A stretch of DNA of 64,000 nt from an uncultured bacterium (GTDB lineage Bacteria; Planctomycetota; Phycisphaerae; Phycisphaerales; UBA1924): positions 20,905 through 84,904 of the forward strand of contig CAILKP010000067.1 in the NCBI GenBank assembly GCA_903834785.1. Direction: 5' to 3'. Positions 31,756-40,793 of the stretch are shown here, piece by piece (within the stretch, counting starts at the first letter, position 1; the number at the start of each line of letters is the position of its first letter). The notes below the pieces were generated by a model, which was not told the DNA's origin, searched no databases, and was given only the letters and a program-made list of their open reading frames with translations. The position numbers and the translations under genes were made by a program.

Positions 31756-33282
31756 ATGCCGCGGGCTACGTTTGCCCCGGTGACGTATCCCTGGCTCATC
31801 CTGGCGGGCGTGATTGCGGCGTGGGCACTTGCCGAGCTGATGCTGGCCGGACGCCCCGCGCGGATCGCCGCGCTGCATTCCGGCGGGAAACTGGACCAGC
31901 GGACGGCCGGAATTTCTGTTGCGCTGTGGGTGCTGGTCGCCGCCGCGATGGCGATGGTCGTCACGCTGATGTACTCCCACGGGTTTCAGGGGGTCAACGA
32001 TGCGCTGCTGCTGGATCCGGTGCGAAGCGTGCGGCCGAGTGCTGAGGACGCCCTGCTGCAGTTCCTGACCGTGTACGTGACCGAGCTTGCCCTGAGCGTG
32101 GACAACCTTGCGCTGTGGGCCCTGCTGTTTAGCTGGTACCGGATCGATCCGGCCCGGCAGTCGCGGATCCTGTTCTACGGGCTTGCGATAAGTCTGGCGA
32201 TGCGATTCGGGCTGATCTGGGGCTCGGCCCGGCTGTGGCATCTCTACGAGTCCATGAGTCACGTCTTTGCCGCGGTGTTGGGCCTGGCCATGGTCCGCAC
32301 GCTGGTGATGCCGGACTGGTCCACCAACTTCGAGCAGCGGCCGCACGTCCGGGTGCTCAGTTGGATGCTGGGCGTCGGTCCTGCGGGCGGGGCGGGCGTG
32401 GGCATGATGGCCCCCGACTACGGTGCCCGGGCCGAGCAGAAGGGGCGGCTTGTCCTGCTTCTGGTGGTGCTCTCCGGTGCGGCGGATCTGACGTACGCCG
32501 TGGACTCCATCCCCGCGGCCTTTGCCATCACTCGCGACCCGTTCATCGCGTTTGCCGCCTCGGCCTGCGTGATTCTCATGCTCCGTTCGCTGCACCTGGC
32601 CCTGGGCGGCGTGGTGCGGGCGTTCCGCTTCATGAAGCTCGCCCTGCTTGCGGTTCTGGGCTATTTCGTTGTGAAGCTGTGGATCCTGCCCCGGACCGAT
32701 GTGCCGACCTGGCTGACCCTCGCCGTCGTGACCGCGGTCTTTGTGTTCTTCGGTGTGCTTTCGTGGATGCACTACCGCTCGCTGGGCTTTGCTCCGGTTG
32801 TGCCTGAACGGCCCGCACCCGTGGCCGACATGGCCGAGGCCATCGCCGCGACCCGACGGAACCTGCGCAAGGTGTTCATTCTTATCGCAGGGACCCTGCT
32901 GATGTGCTCGGCCGCCGTCATCGGCCCGCTGCCCGGACCGGGCGGCAGTATCGTGTTCTTCGCCGGGCTTGGACTGCTCGCCACCGAGTTTGTCTGGGCC
33001 CGCAAGTTGCTCATCCAGCTCAAGGCCCAGGCCGAGAAGATGGGCGAACGCACCGACACCATCACCGCCAAGACCGGCGTCTGGCCCGTACCGATCCTGA
33101 TGGCGTTGTACGTGGCGGTGGGCTGGGTAGTGGTGCGATACGGGATCATTCCGTACGAGTTCGCGCTGGCCGTCATCGGCGGTGCCGCCTTCCCGGTGGC
33201 GCTGTTGCTGGCCCGGATGATCACCGGCTGGTGGCTCTCCCGCAAGAGCGGCACCCAGCCAGCAACGCCGCCAGCACCATGA
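31756..33282 (+). CDS. TerC-family integral membrane protein with C-terminal PGPGW domain
   Basis: 508 residues. The first about 325 are a TerC fold of seven or more helices with the acidic metal-site motifs VTELALSVDNLALWALLF and AADLTYAVDSIPAAFAITRD. TerC proteins are linked to manganese or calcium export and metallation of exported proteins. After an Ala/Pro-rich linker comes a second membrane domain with GPLPGPGGSIVFFAGLGLLATE, the PGPGW-type motif. Two more helices follow and a short polar tail. The fusion of the two families in one chain is unusual. It lies 16 bp after proA and 65 bp before tgt. Confidence 0.9.
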   Translation: MPRATFAPVTYPWLILAGVIAAWALAELMLAGRPARIAALHSGGKLDQRTAGISVALWVLVAAAMAMVVTLMYSHGFQGVNDALLLDPVRSVRPSAEDALLQFLTVYVTELALSVDNLALWALLFSWYRIDPARQSRILFYGLAISLAMRFGLIWGSARLWHLYESMSHVFAAVLGLAMVRTLVMPDWSTNFEQRPHVRVLSWMLGVGPAGGAGVGMMAPDYGARAEQKGRLVLLLVVLSGAADLTYAVDSIPAAFAITRDPFIAFAASACVILMLRSLHLALGGVVRAFRFMKLALLAVLGYFVVKLWILPRTDVPTWLTLAVVTAVFVFFGVLSWMHYRSLGFAPVVPERPAPVADMAEAIAATRRNLRKVFILIAGTLLMCSAAVIGPLPGPGGSIVFFAGLGLLATEFVWARKLLIQLKAQAEKMGERTDTITAKTGVWPVPILMALYVAVGWVVVRYGIIPYEFALAVIGGAAFPVALLLARMITGWWLSRKSGTQPATPPAP

Positions 33283-33347
33283 CGCGGCCCGGACCGGCGG
33301 GGTATGCTCGGGCGGCGGGCTGCCCTGTGGGCGAGTGACCGCTGTCT

Positions 33348-34658
33348 ATGGCTCTGAGCTTTTCAATCTCGTCGAGATCGTCGGTGTGCCGAGCCCGGGT
33401 CGGTCGCGTGGTGACCAAGCACGGTGCGTTCGATACGCCCGCGTTCATGCCTGTGGGCACGCGCGGCACGGTCAAGGGGATCCTGCCCCATCTGCTGGCA
33501 GAGACCGGCGCACAGATTTGTCTGGGCAATACCTATCACTTGCTGCTTCGGCCGGGGCCGGAGACCGTTGCGGCGCTCGGCGGTCTGCAGGTGTTCACGG
33601 GCTGGAACCGGCCGATGCTCACCGACTCGGGCGGCTACCAGGCCTACTCGATGGCCAACATCAACTCCATCAGCGATGAAGGGGTGACATTTAAGTCCAT
33701 CGTCGATGGCGCGACGGTGCACCTCTCGCCGGAACGGGCCACGGCCGTACAGAACACCCTTGGTGCGGACATCATCATGGCCTTTGACGACTGCCCGCCG
33801 AGCATGGACGCGGCAGCGGCCGACGAAGGCGAACCCGCCGCGGCGGAACGGTCCGAGCCGGCCCCCGCACAGCCGGAGGCGCGTCTCGACCCGCGGCTGG
33901 ACCGCGTGCTCCGCCGCGACAAGCAGGCGACCAAGAGCCGCAAGGGCTTCGACCACGCCGCACGGCTCAAGGAAGCCAACGAGCGCACCGTGCGATGGCT
34001 TGAACGCTGCAAGGCGGCACACCTGGCCAGCGGCCGCGCGGGTGAGCAGTCGCTCTTTGGCATCGTCCAGGGCGGAACGGACTTCGCCCAGCGAACCTGG
34101 TCGGCCGAGCGCATCTGCAATATCGAACTGCCCGGCTACGCCATCGGCGGCGTGGCCGTGGGCGAGACCTCCGCCGACATTGCCCGCGTGGTGCGCCACA
34201 CCGCGCCGCTGCTGCCGGAGTCCAAGCCCCGCTACCTCATGGGTGTCGGCTACGAGCGCGACATCGTCGCCGCCGTGATGGCCGGTGTTGACATGTTCGA
34301 CTGCGTCCTGCCGACCCGCAACGGCCGCAACGCCAACGCGTTCACCCCGGCCGGGCAGATGCGGCTTCGCAACGCCAAGTTCAGTCAGGACACCCAGCCC
34401 ATCTGGCCCGGGTGCGACTGCCACGCCTGCCGCCCGGACCCTGTCACAGGCAGGCACTTCTCTCGCGGGTACCTGCGGCACCTGTTCATGGCCGATGAAA
34501 TGCTGGGGCCGATTCTGGTGACGCTCCACAACCTGCGGCACTTCCAGCGGCTGACCGCGGACTTGCGGGCGACCATCCCCGGCGGGGACTGGCAGGGCTT
34601 TACCGCACGCTGGCCCGTGTGTGCTGAGGCGGTCGCGGCCGGACTGGCGGCATCCTGA
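33348..34658 (+). CDS. tgt: tRNA-guanine transglycosylase
   Basis: 436 residues, about 60 longer than usual. It exchanges guanine-34 for preQ1 in GUN-anticodon tRNAs. Motifs are TPAFMPVGTRGTVKGI, LTDSGGYQAYSM (substrate Asp), IMAFDDCPP, GIVQGGTD, GYAIGGVAVGE, VDMFDCVLPTRNGRNA (nucleophile Asp) and the zinc site CDCHACRP...HLFMADEMLG...LHNLRHF. The extra length is a Glu/Ala/Pro then Arg/Lys-rich insert of about 55 residues between FDDCPPSMD and AARLKEANERTVRW. Upstream of yajC-secDF, as in many bacteria. queA, the next enzyme, is 16 kb away. Confidence 0.96.
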   Translation: MALSFSISSRSSVCRARVGRVVTKHGAFDTPAFMPVGTRGTVKGILPHLLAETGAQICLGNTYHLLLRPGPETVAALGGLQVFTGWNRPMLTDSGGYQAYSMANINSISDEGVTFKSIVDGATVHLSPERATAVQNTLGADIIMAFDDCPPSMDAAAADEGEPAAAERSEPAPAQPEARLDPRLDRVLRRDKQATKSRKGFDHAARLKEANERTVRWLERCKAAHLASGRAGEQSLFGIVQGGTDFAQRTWSAERICNIELPGYAIGGVAVGETSADIARVVRHTAPLLPESKPRYLMGVGYERDIVAAVMAGVDMFDCVLPTRNGRNANAFTPAGQMRLRNAKFSQDTQPIWPGCDCHACRPDPVTGRHFSRGYLRHLFMADEMLGPILVTLHNLRHFQRLTADLRATIPGGDWQGFTARWPVCAEAVAAGLAAS

Positions 34659-34849
34659 GTATTGGTAGAGACGGACAGGGGGCCTGTTTCACGCTCCAGG
34701 CCAGATGTTCTCGGACGATGCCGGGCGACAGAACTGCGGTTTGCGGCGGGCACGGGCCTAAACTCCCGACTTGCCGTGCGCCGCTGTTTGGCGTCCGGTT
34801 GGATGAGTGCCGCTGACCGATCTGGCCCCCAACTGCCAGAGGGGCGGCT

Positions 34850-35422
34850 GTGAGTATCGCCATGACCGAAGCAAGCCCGATTTCTACCTTTTTCTTGACG
34901 TTCGCCCAAGCCTCCACTCCCACGGTGGGTGCCGCACCAGCCGCACCCGCGGCCGCGGCTCCGTCCGCGGGCTCCGTTGAGGTGCTCGGCCAGCCCAAGG
35001 GCCCGATACCGGGCGCACCGGTTGCCGCGACCACGCCGGCGGGCACCGGCACCGCGGCGGTTCCGGTTGCCCCCGCAGGCGGCCAGACGGCCCAGCCCGC
35101 ACCGAGCATGCTGTCGTTCATGCTGCCGATGATTCTGGTCATCGGCCTGATGCTGGTTTTCAGCATGATGACCAGCCGCAAGGAAAAGAAGAAGCGTGCT
35201 GAGCTGTTTGCCGCGATGGCCCCCGGTGACAAGGTGCAGACCTACGGCGGCATCATCGGCAACATCGCCGAGATCAAAGAGGACGAGGTTGTTCTCCGCG
35301 TCGACGAGGTGACCAACACCCGGATCCGCTTCAACAGGTCTGCGATTCAGGGCGTGCTTCGCAAGCACGGGCAGGCCGCCTCGACTGAGGTCAAGCTTGC
35401 CGGCGCCAAGGCAGGCGTCTGA
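34850..35422 (+). CDS. yajC: Preprotein translocase subunit YajC
   Basis: 190 residues from GTG 34850, which has AGAGGGG at good spacing; ATG 34862 does not. One membrane helix (FMLPMILVIGLMLVFSMMTS) is followed by the conserved RKEKKKRAELFAAMAPGDKV and TYGGIIGNIAEIKEDEVVLRV. YajC is normally about 90-110 residues. Here an Ala/Pro/Gly-rich stretch of about 80 residues precedes the helix. It associates with SecDF in the holotranslocon. A strong hairpin terminator separates it from secDF. Confidence 0.95.
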   Translation: MSIAMTEASPISTFFLTFAQASTPTVGAAPAAPAAAAPSAGSVEVLGQPKGPIPGAPVAATTPAGTGTAAVPVAPAGGQTAQPAPSMLSFMLPMILVIGLMLVFSMMTSRKEKKKRAELFAAMAPGDKVQTYGGIIGNIAEIKEDEVVLRVDEVTNTRIRFNRSAIQGVLRKHGQAASTEVKLAGAKAGV

Positions 35423-35442
35423 TCAAGATCGTGTAATCATTC

Positions 35443-35483
35443 GTGCCGCCCGGGTGTCCCGGGCGGCACGTTCGTCTGTTTTT
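35443..35483 (+). terminator. Terminator or attenuator between yajC and secDF
   Basis: A 12-bp perfect stem GTGCCGCCCGGG/CCCGGGCGGCAC (35443-35469) with loop TGT is followed nine bases later by five T (35479-35483). Because yajC and secD are normally co-expressed, partial read-through is possible. Confidence 0.75.
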
Positions 35484-35517
35484 CGCCCGGTTTTCTGCTT
35501 CAACCCGACACATTCAT

Positions 35518-38500
35518 ATGCGCCGTCTCTGGCTTCACTTCACGTTCGTGCTCGTTCTGATCGCGCTGTCGGTCATCAACATCCTGCCGCCGGAGGACAA
35601 GCTCCGCCGCGGCAAGGACCTGGCCGGTGGTGTGAGCCTGGTCTACCAGGTCGAACTCAAGCCCGATGATCCGGACAACACCGTCCCGCGCATGATCGAG
35701 CTGCTCAAGCGGCGCGTCGACCCCAAGGGCGTGCTGGACGTGACGATGGTGCGTCAAGGCGCCAGCCGTATCGAAGTGACGATGCCGCTGCCGGGTGACA
35801 AGGTCAAGGCCTTCAAGGCCGACTTTGAGAAGGTGCTCGCCGAGATCGCAGCCGGCGCACTGACCCCCGACCAGTTCGAGCGTCTGATGAAGACGCCGGC
35901 CGAGGGTGGCAAGCGTACCGCGGAGATCGTCCGCGTTGCTGGCGGTGATGAGACCCGCAAGGGGCTGCTGACTGCGTCGGCAGAGGCGTTCGACGCCATC
36001 GCGGTGCGTGCTGCGGAGTTCCGCGGTCGCCAGGGCGAGCTGCGTGCCGCGGTTGATGCGGCCCAGGGTGCGCTGAACAACGCCCGGCAGACCGGCGTGA
36101 CGGGCGATGCCCTCAAGCCGCTGGAAGATGCGTACAAGGCCGCTCAGGACGCCTTCGACGGTGCGGCGCGGGCCGTGGCCGAGAGTGAGAAGGCCTACAC
36201 CGCGGCCAAAGAGAAGGCCCTGGGTACTGCCATCCCCGCGGCGGAAGTGCGGCGCGCCCTGCAGCTGAGCGACAAGGACCGCAAGATCAAGTCCGACGCG
36301 ACCGGCCAGCAGGTGACGCTGGAGAGCCCGCGCAAGCAGGCCATCGCACGTCTGAAGAAGGACCACCCGGGCGCTGCTGCCGGCCTGGAGAAGGTGATCG
36401 AGGCCTGGGGCGTCTACGAGAAGAACCGCTCGACGCTCGATGACCCGTCTGACCTCAAGCGTCTGCTCCGCGGTGCCGGCGTGCTGGAGTTCCGCATCGC
36501 CGCCACCGGCGCGACGCCCGACGAGGCACGCATGCGTGCCGAACTGCGTCAGGGCGGCCCCAAGAGTGTCAAGAGTCCCGAACTGGGCTGGTTCAAGCTC
36601 AACAAGCTCGAGGGCTGGTACGAGTCGGCCGAGCAGTTGCAGATGCTCGGCAGCGACCCCGTCAGCTACTTCAAAGGGCGGTACGGCTACGCGGCCGACG
36701 TCTACGACGGTGAAATCTATCTGCTGCTGTACACCACCCCCGGCGCTTCGCTGGTGGCCGGCTCGGGTGACTGGAAGGTCGCCGGAGCCCGTCCGAGCAA
36801 CGATGAACTGGGCCGCCCGAGCATCGCCTTCTACATGGACGCCCCGGGTGCCCTGCGGATGCGTCAGCTGACCAACGACAACCGCGGCCGGCCGATGGCC
36901 GTGCTGCTCGATGACGAGGTGTACACCGCCCCGACGATCCAGAGTGAGATCGGCTCCAACGGCCAGATCACCGGCAACTTCTCGGTCGAGGAAGTCAACT
37001 ACGTCGTCCGCGTGCTGGACGCCGGTTCACTGGCAGCCCGCCTGAGCCCCGAGCCCGTCAGCGAGAACACCATCGCCCCGGACCTGGGCAAGGACAACCT
37101 GGACCGCGGCCTGTACGCCGGTGTGGTGGCCTTCGCCGGTGTTGCCGCGTTCATGATGATGTACTACTTCGTCGGTGGTGCCATCTCCATGGTGGCGCTG
37201 CTGCTGAACCTGCTGATGATCCTGGCGGCCATGAGCCTCAACGCCGCCAAGTTCTCCCTTCCCGGCATCGCCGGTGTCATTCTGACCTTCGGCATGGCCG
37301 TTGATGCCAACGTGCTCGTCTTCGAGCGCATGCGGGAAGAAATGCTCCGCGGCAACGACCTGCGGACATCGATCCGCCTGGCGTATTCCAAGGCGTTGTC
37401 GGCCATTATCGACGGCAACATGGCCCAGCTGATCGTGTGTATCGTGCTGGGTTTCACCGGCACCCCTGAGATCAAGGGCTTCGCCATCACGATGTCCATC
37501 GGTGCGGTGACGACCCTCATCTGCCAGCTCTACGTCACCCGGCTGGTCTACATCCTGCTGGTCGACAAGCTCGGCTTCCGCACGCTGAGCATGCTGCCGC
37601 TGGCCTTCCCCGGCCTCAACCGCGTGCTCCATCCGAACGTCAAGTGGATGAGCTTCCGCGTGCCGCTGCTGGTCTTCTCGATCACCGTCACCGGCCTGTG
37701 CATCGTGGCGGTCTTGAGCCGTGGCACCGACCTGTTTGATAACGAGTTCCGTGGCGGCACCAAGGTGACCGTTCAGCTCAAGAAGGACGCCGCCGGCAAG
37801 CCCATCACCCGGACCCGCGCCGAGATGGCCGACAAGCTCAAGGCGACCATCGATCAGCTTGTCGACCCCGCTGCGCCCGGGCACGACCCCGAGCTCGGTG
37901 TGCTCCGCCAGATGGATCCGACGATCATCATGCTGAATCCTCAGAACGAGGTGACCAGCCGGTTCATCGTCAAGACCACGCTGACCGACACGCGTGCGGT
38001 CAACAAGGCCGTGACCGCCGCTTTCAAGAGTGACCTTGATATTCAGGAAGCCGTGACCTTCACCGGCGTGGGCGAGGCCCGCGCTGCGGAGTCCGCAGTG
38101 CTGCCGATCACCGTCAAGGGCTCGCTGCGTGAGAACTTCGACACCGCCGACTTCGCGTCCCTGCCGGGCTCATCGGCGGACGTTTCCGATTACGTCGGCG
38201 GCGGCGCCGTCATCCTCCGGAACGTGGCCTCAGGTTCCGGCAAGCCGTCGCTGGCCAACCTTGAGTCGCGGCTGTCCGCACTCTCGACCGATGCGGCCTT
38301 CACCAGCGCGATCAACCGCCGCCACCGCGTGGTGGTCCTCGACGGTGACGAGCAGCAGGTCTCCACCGCGGCTGTTCTGTTCCTGGACCCTCAGGTGAAG
38401 TTCGATGTCAACCCCGAAGCCTGGCGGGCGGATATCCGCGCCGGCGAGTGGACCTTCATCAATACGGCTTTCGCGCGTGAGAACACCCTCGCCGGTGTAG

Positions 38501-39138
38501 AGAGCTTCTCACCGTCGATCGCCGCGAGCTTCGCAGCCCAGGCCATCGTCGCAACGCTGCTCTCGGCCCTGCTCATCATCATCTACGTGTGGGTCCGGTT
38601 CAGCTCCTTCCGCTACTCGCTGGCGGCGATCGTCGCCACGCTGCACGACTGCGTGGTGGCCGTCGGCTTCATCGCGATGGCCGGCTACTTCGTTCGCATC
38701 AACCCCGGGCTGGCTGAGGCCCTTGGTATCCGCGACTTCAGGATCGACCTCAACGTCGTGGCGGCCGTGCTGACCATCCTGGGCTACTCGCTCAACGACA
38801 CCATCGTGATCATGGACCGCATCCGCGAGACCAAGGGCAAGCTGCCCTATGCCTCCACGGAGATCATCAACAAGTCCATCAACGAGACCCTCAGCCGCAC
38901 CTTCATCACCTCGGGCCTGACCATCATCGCCACCGGCGTGCTCTACGTAATCGGCGGCGAGGCTCTGCGGGCCTTCTCGTTCTGCTTCCTGGTCGGTGTC
39001 ATCACCGGCACCTACTCGTCGGTGGCCGTGGCCTGCCCGATCGTGTGGACCAGCAAAGGCAACCCGCCGACGGGGACCCGTGGTGCCGGCATCGGGGCCA
39101 TTCCCGGGACGCCGCCAACGAACGCTCTGCCGGCCTGA
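35518..39138 (+). CDS. secDF: Protein translocase subunit SecDF (fused SecD and SecF)
   Basis: 1206 residues from ATG 35518; an upstream TTG/ATG frame would read through the terminator hairpin. The SecD half has an N-terminal helix, RGKDLAGGVSLVYQVEL, RRVDPKGVLDVTMVRQG, GAGVLEFRI, and the membrane domain with GMAVDANVLVFERMREE. The SecF half begins after about residue 690 with DNEFRGGTKVTVQL and has GYSLNDTIVIMDRIRETKGK and TSGLTIIATGVLYVIGG. A coiled-coil-like insert of about 150 residues (at 36000-36400) lies in the SecD periplasmic region, and long extracytoplasmic inserts occur in SecF. It uses the proton gradient to complete protein export. Confidence 0.96.
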   Translation: MRRLWLHFTFVLVLIALSVINILPPEDKLRRGKDLAGGVSLVYQVELKPDDPDNTVPRMIELLKRRVDPKGVLDVTMVRQGASRIEVTMPLPGDKVKAFKADFEKVLAEIAAGALTPDQFERLMKTPAEGGKRTAEIVRVAGGDETRKGLLTASAEAFDAIAVRAAEFRGRQGELRAAVDAAQGALNNARQTGVTGDALKPLEDAYKAAQDAFDGAARAVAESEKAYTAAKEKALGTAIPAAEVRRALQLSDKDRKIKSDATGQQVTLESPRKQAIARLKKDHPGAAAGLEKVIEAWGVYEKNRSTLDDPSDLKRLLRGAGVLEFRIAATGATPDEARMRAELRQGGPKSVKSPELGWFKLNKLEGWYESAEQLQMLGSDPVSYFKGRYGYAADVYDGEIYLLLYTTPGASLVAGSGDWKVAGARPSNDELGRPSIAFYMDAPGALRMRQLTNDNRGRPMAVLLDDEVYTAPTIQSEIGSNGQITGNFSVEEVNYVVRVLDAGSLAARLSPEPVSENTIAPDLGKDNLDRGLYAGVVAFAGVAAFMMMYYFVGGAISMVALLLNLLMILAAMSLNAAKFSLPGIAGVILTFGMAVDANVLVFERMREEMLRGNDLRTSIRLAYSKALSAIIDGNMAQLIVCIVLGFTGTPEIKGFAITMSIGAVTTLICQLYVTRLVYILLVDKLGFRTLSMLPLAFPGLNRVLHPNVKWMSFRVPLLVFSITVTGLCIVAVLSRGTDLFDNEFRGGTKVTVQLKKDAAGKPITRTRAEMADKLKATIDQLVDPAAPGHDPELGVLRQMDPTIIMLNPQNEVTSRFIVKTTLTDTRAVNKAVTAAFKSDLDIQEAVTFTGVGEARAAESAVLPITVKGSLRENFDTADFASLPGSSADVSDYVGGGAVILRNVASGSGKPSLANLESRLSALSTDAAFTSAINRRHRVVVLDGDEQQVSTAAVLFLDPQVKFDVNPEAWRADIRAGEWTFINTAFARENTLAGVESFSPSIAASFAAQAIVATLLSALLIIIYVWVRFSSFRYSLAAIVATLHDCVVAVGFIAMAGYFVRINPGLAEALGIRDFRIDLNVVAAVLTILGYSLNDTIVIMDRIRETKGKLPYASTEIINKSINETLSRTFITSGLTIIATGVLYVIGGEALRAFSFCFLVGVITGTYSSVAVACPIVWTSKGNPPTGTRGAGIGAIPGTPPTNALPA

Positions 39139-39187
39139 GTCCGCGACGGCTGCGGATCAGCCGTGGTTCCTTGAAGTCGTGAAACAC

Positions 39188-39220
39188 AACGGCCCCGGTG
39201 CTCTGCACCGGGGCCGTTTT
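39188..39220. terminator. Bidirectional terminator between secDF and the astA-like gene
   Basis: A 14-bp perfect stem AACGGCCCCGGTGC/GCACCGGGGCCGTT with loop TCT occupies 39188-39218. On the plus strand it runs into TTTT. On the minus strand GTTGTGTTTC follows, so it may serve both convergent genes. Confidence 0.85.
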
Positions 39221-39249
39221 CATTTGCGACTGCTGGTCGCCCGGGCCGG

Positions 39250-40503
39250 TCAGGCCTTGGACTTCTTCTTGCGGGCTGCCTTGGAGGCCTTGGCCTTGCT
39301 TCCGGTCAGCGCGGCGTTGGTGGCCGTGGCCGCCGGGGTGGCGTGGATGTGCCGGATCGGCCAGGTGTCAGGGCGCGACAGCGGGGTGAAGCCCACCTCA
39401 ACTCCCGGCGAGGCCTGCAGGGCGATCATGTGCTCGGTATCGATGATGATGCGTCCGGAACGGTCGCGGGCGAAGTCGCACTCCACCGCACGGAAATCAC
39501 CGTCCTCGGGCATCACCGAGACAATGCCGTGTTCCTTGAGGTGACCGGCCTCGTCGGGCTTGACCGGTGCGGCCAGTTCGGAGCGGTCGGTGTCGCGGAT
39601 CACAGTGATCTGATCCATTTGGGCTTCCAGGTGCGGACCGCCGTCGAACGGGTCGACGCGGTTGTGGTACTTAAAGCCCAGGTTCTCCAGCATGCGCTTG
39701 GCCGGGATCGTCTCCGGGCCGACGGTGCCGACGACCGAGCGGGCTTCGGGTGCCAGCAGCGTCAGATAGATCTCCTCACGCGGGAACAGCGTGAGCAGGA
39801 ACTCCTTGGTCTGCTGGCAGAACCGGTCGGCCTGCTCGTACGACAGGTTGATGAAGCACCGCGTGCAGTAGTCCCAGAACGGGTTGTGGCCGTCGACGGT
39901 GATCGGGCCCATCATCTCGGCCAGCACGCGCGGGCTGAACAGCTCGCGGTGCAGGCCCATGAAGTGGAATCGCACCAGCGAGAGCAGGCGACCGAGCTTC
40001 TTGCGGTGGCCGCGGAAGCTGGGCTGCAAGATGAGGCCGCCGATCTCGGTGGGGCTGGACTCATCAAGGTGAATCTTGGCGACGGTGTGCGTCACGCCCA
40101 TCTGCAGCGACTGGCTGAACAGGTCGCGCCGCGACAGTTGGAGCGACACGTTGGGTGCGCCCGGCCCGCCCATCGCGCTGATCACCTGGCAGGTGCCGAT
40201 GACGCCGGCGGTCTCGAGCTCCTCCATCACGAACAGGAACAGCGGGGTCCGGCCGGTCAGCTCCTTCAGGCCGGTGGCCAGTGAGCCGTTCGCCGCCGCA
40301 GCGTTCTTGCGTCCGGCCGCCTGCTGCTGGACCTTGTGGGCGTGCGTGTCCGCATCGGCCGCCATCAGGAAGCAGTTGCGGGCCCAGGTCACCTTCGCGT
40401 CGATAATCTCCTTGTCCGGCGGCAAGTTGATGAAGTGGACCATCTTGGCCAGCTTCAGCAGGGTCGGGACGTCGTCGATTTTTCCGCGGCGGATGACAAA
40501 CAT
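39250..40503 (-). CDS. Arginine/ornithine N-succinyltransferase-like protein (AstA family)
   Basis: 417 residues from ATG 40503, with GGAG eight bases upstream. AstA enzymes are GNAT-fold and transfer succinyl from succinyl-CoA to arginine. Family features are FVIRRGKIDDVPTLLKLA, FLFVMEELETAGVIGTCQVIS, TEIGGLILQPSFRGHRKKLGRLL, LAEMMGPITVDGHNPFWDY, RMLENLGFKYHNRVDPFDGGPH and the RSGRIIIDTEHM end. It is longer than AstA (about 340) because of an Ala/Gln-rich insert near 57-85 and a Lys/Ala-rich tail (GSKAKASKAARKKKSKA). No other ast genes are nearby, so its true substrate is open. Confidence 0.85.
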   Translation of the reverse strand: MFVIRRGKIDDVPTLLKLAKMVHFINLPPDKEIIDAKVTWARNCFLMAADADTHAHKVQQQAAGRKNAAAANGSLATGLKELTGRTPLFLFVMEELETAGVIGTCQVISAMGGPGAPNVSLQLSRRDLFSQSLQMGVTHTVAKIHLDESSPTEIGGLILQPSFRGHRKKLGRLLSLVRFHFMGLHRELFSPRVLAEMMGPITVDGHNPFWDYCTRCFINLSYEQADRFCQQTKEFLLTLFPREEIYLTLLAPEARSVVGTVGPETIPAKRMLENLGFKYHNRVDPFDGGPHLEAQMDQITVIRDTDRSELAAPVKPDEAGHLKEHGIVSVMPEDGDFRAVECDFARDRSGRIIIDTEHMIALQASPGVEVGFTPLSRPDTWPIRHIHATPAATATNAALTGSKAKASKAARKKKSKA

Positions 40504-40666
40504 GCAATCGGCTCCGAGCTGGCCGCGGCAGGGGCTGTCGGCCCGTAAGGTCCGAATAACAGCACCCGTTGCGGGCGTCAGCTCTCTATCGGAGGCAGCA
40601 TAGACCTTCCCAAAGCGAAGGTGAAACCGGGCAAGATGAGGGGTGGATCAGGGCCGGATTGGGGGT

Positions 40667-40707
40667 CAAAAACAAACCCGGCACCGGTTATGCGGACCGG
40701 TGCCGGG
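40667..40707 (-). terminator. Rho-independent terminator of the FecR-domain gene
   Basis: A 12-bp perfect stem CCCGGCACCGGT/ACCGGTGCCGGG (40677-40707) with a seven-base loop is followed on the minus strand by TTTGTTTTTG (complement of 40667-40676). It lies 87 bp after the stop at 40794. Confidence 0.85.
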
Positions 40708-40793
40708 GCAAGTTCGGGGTGTCTGACCGGTCGGCGGAGAGCCGGATGAAACGGCTTCCGCGGGCATGTCGACCAATCAGATGGCGTCCGCGA

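Noticed and set aside
30318..31964. Long upstream extension of the YdcZ-type permease frame
   Set aside because: It is entirely antisense to proA, whose motifs are complete, so the permease starts at 30317.
40504..40666. Plus-strand frames between the astA-like gene and the FecR terminator
   Set aside because: They are extensions of shadows of the two minus-strand genes; I see no gene here, only the FecR-gene terminator beyond.
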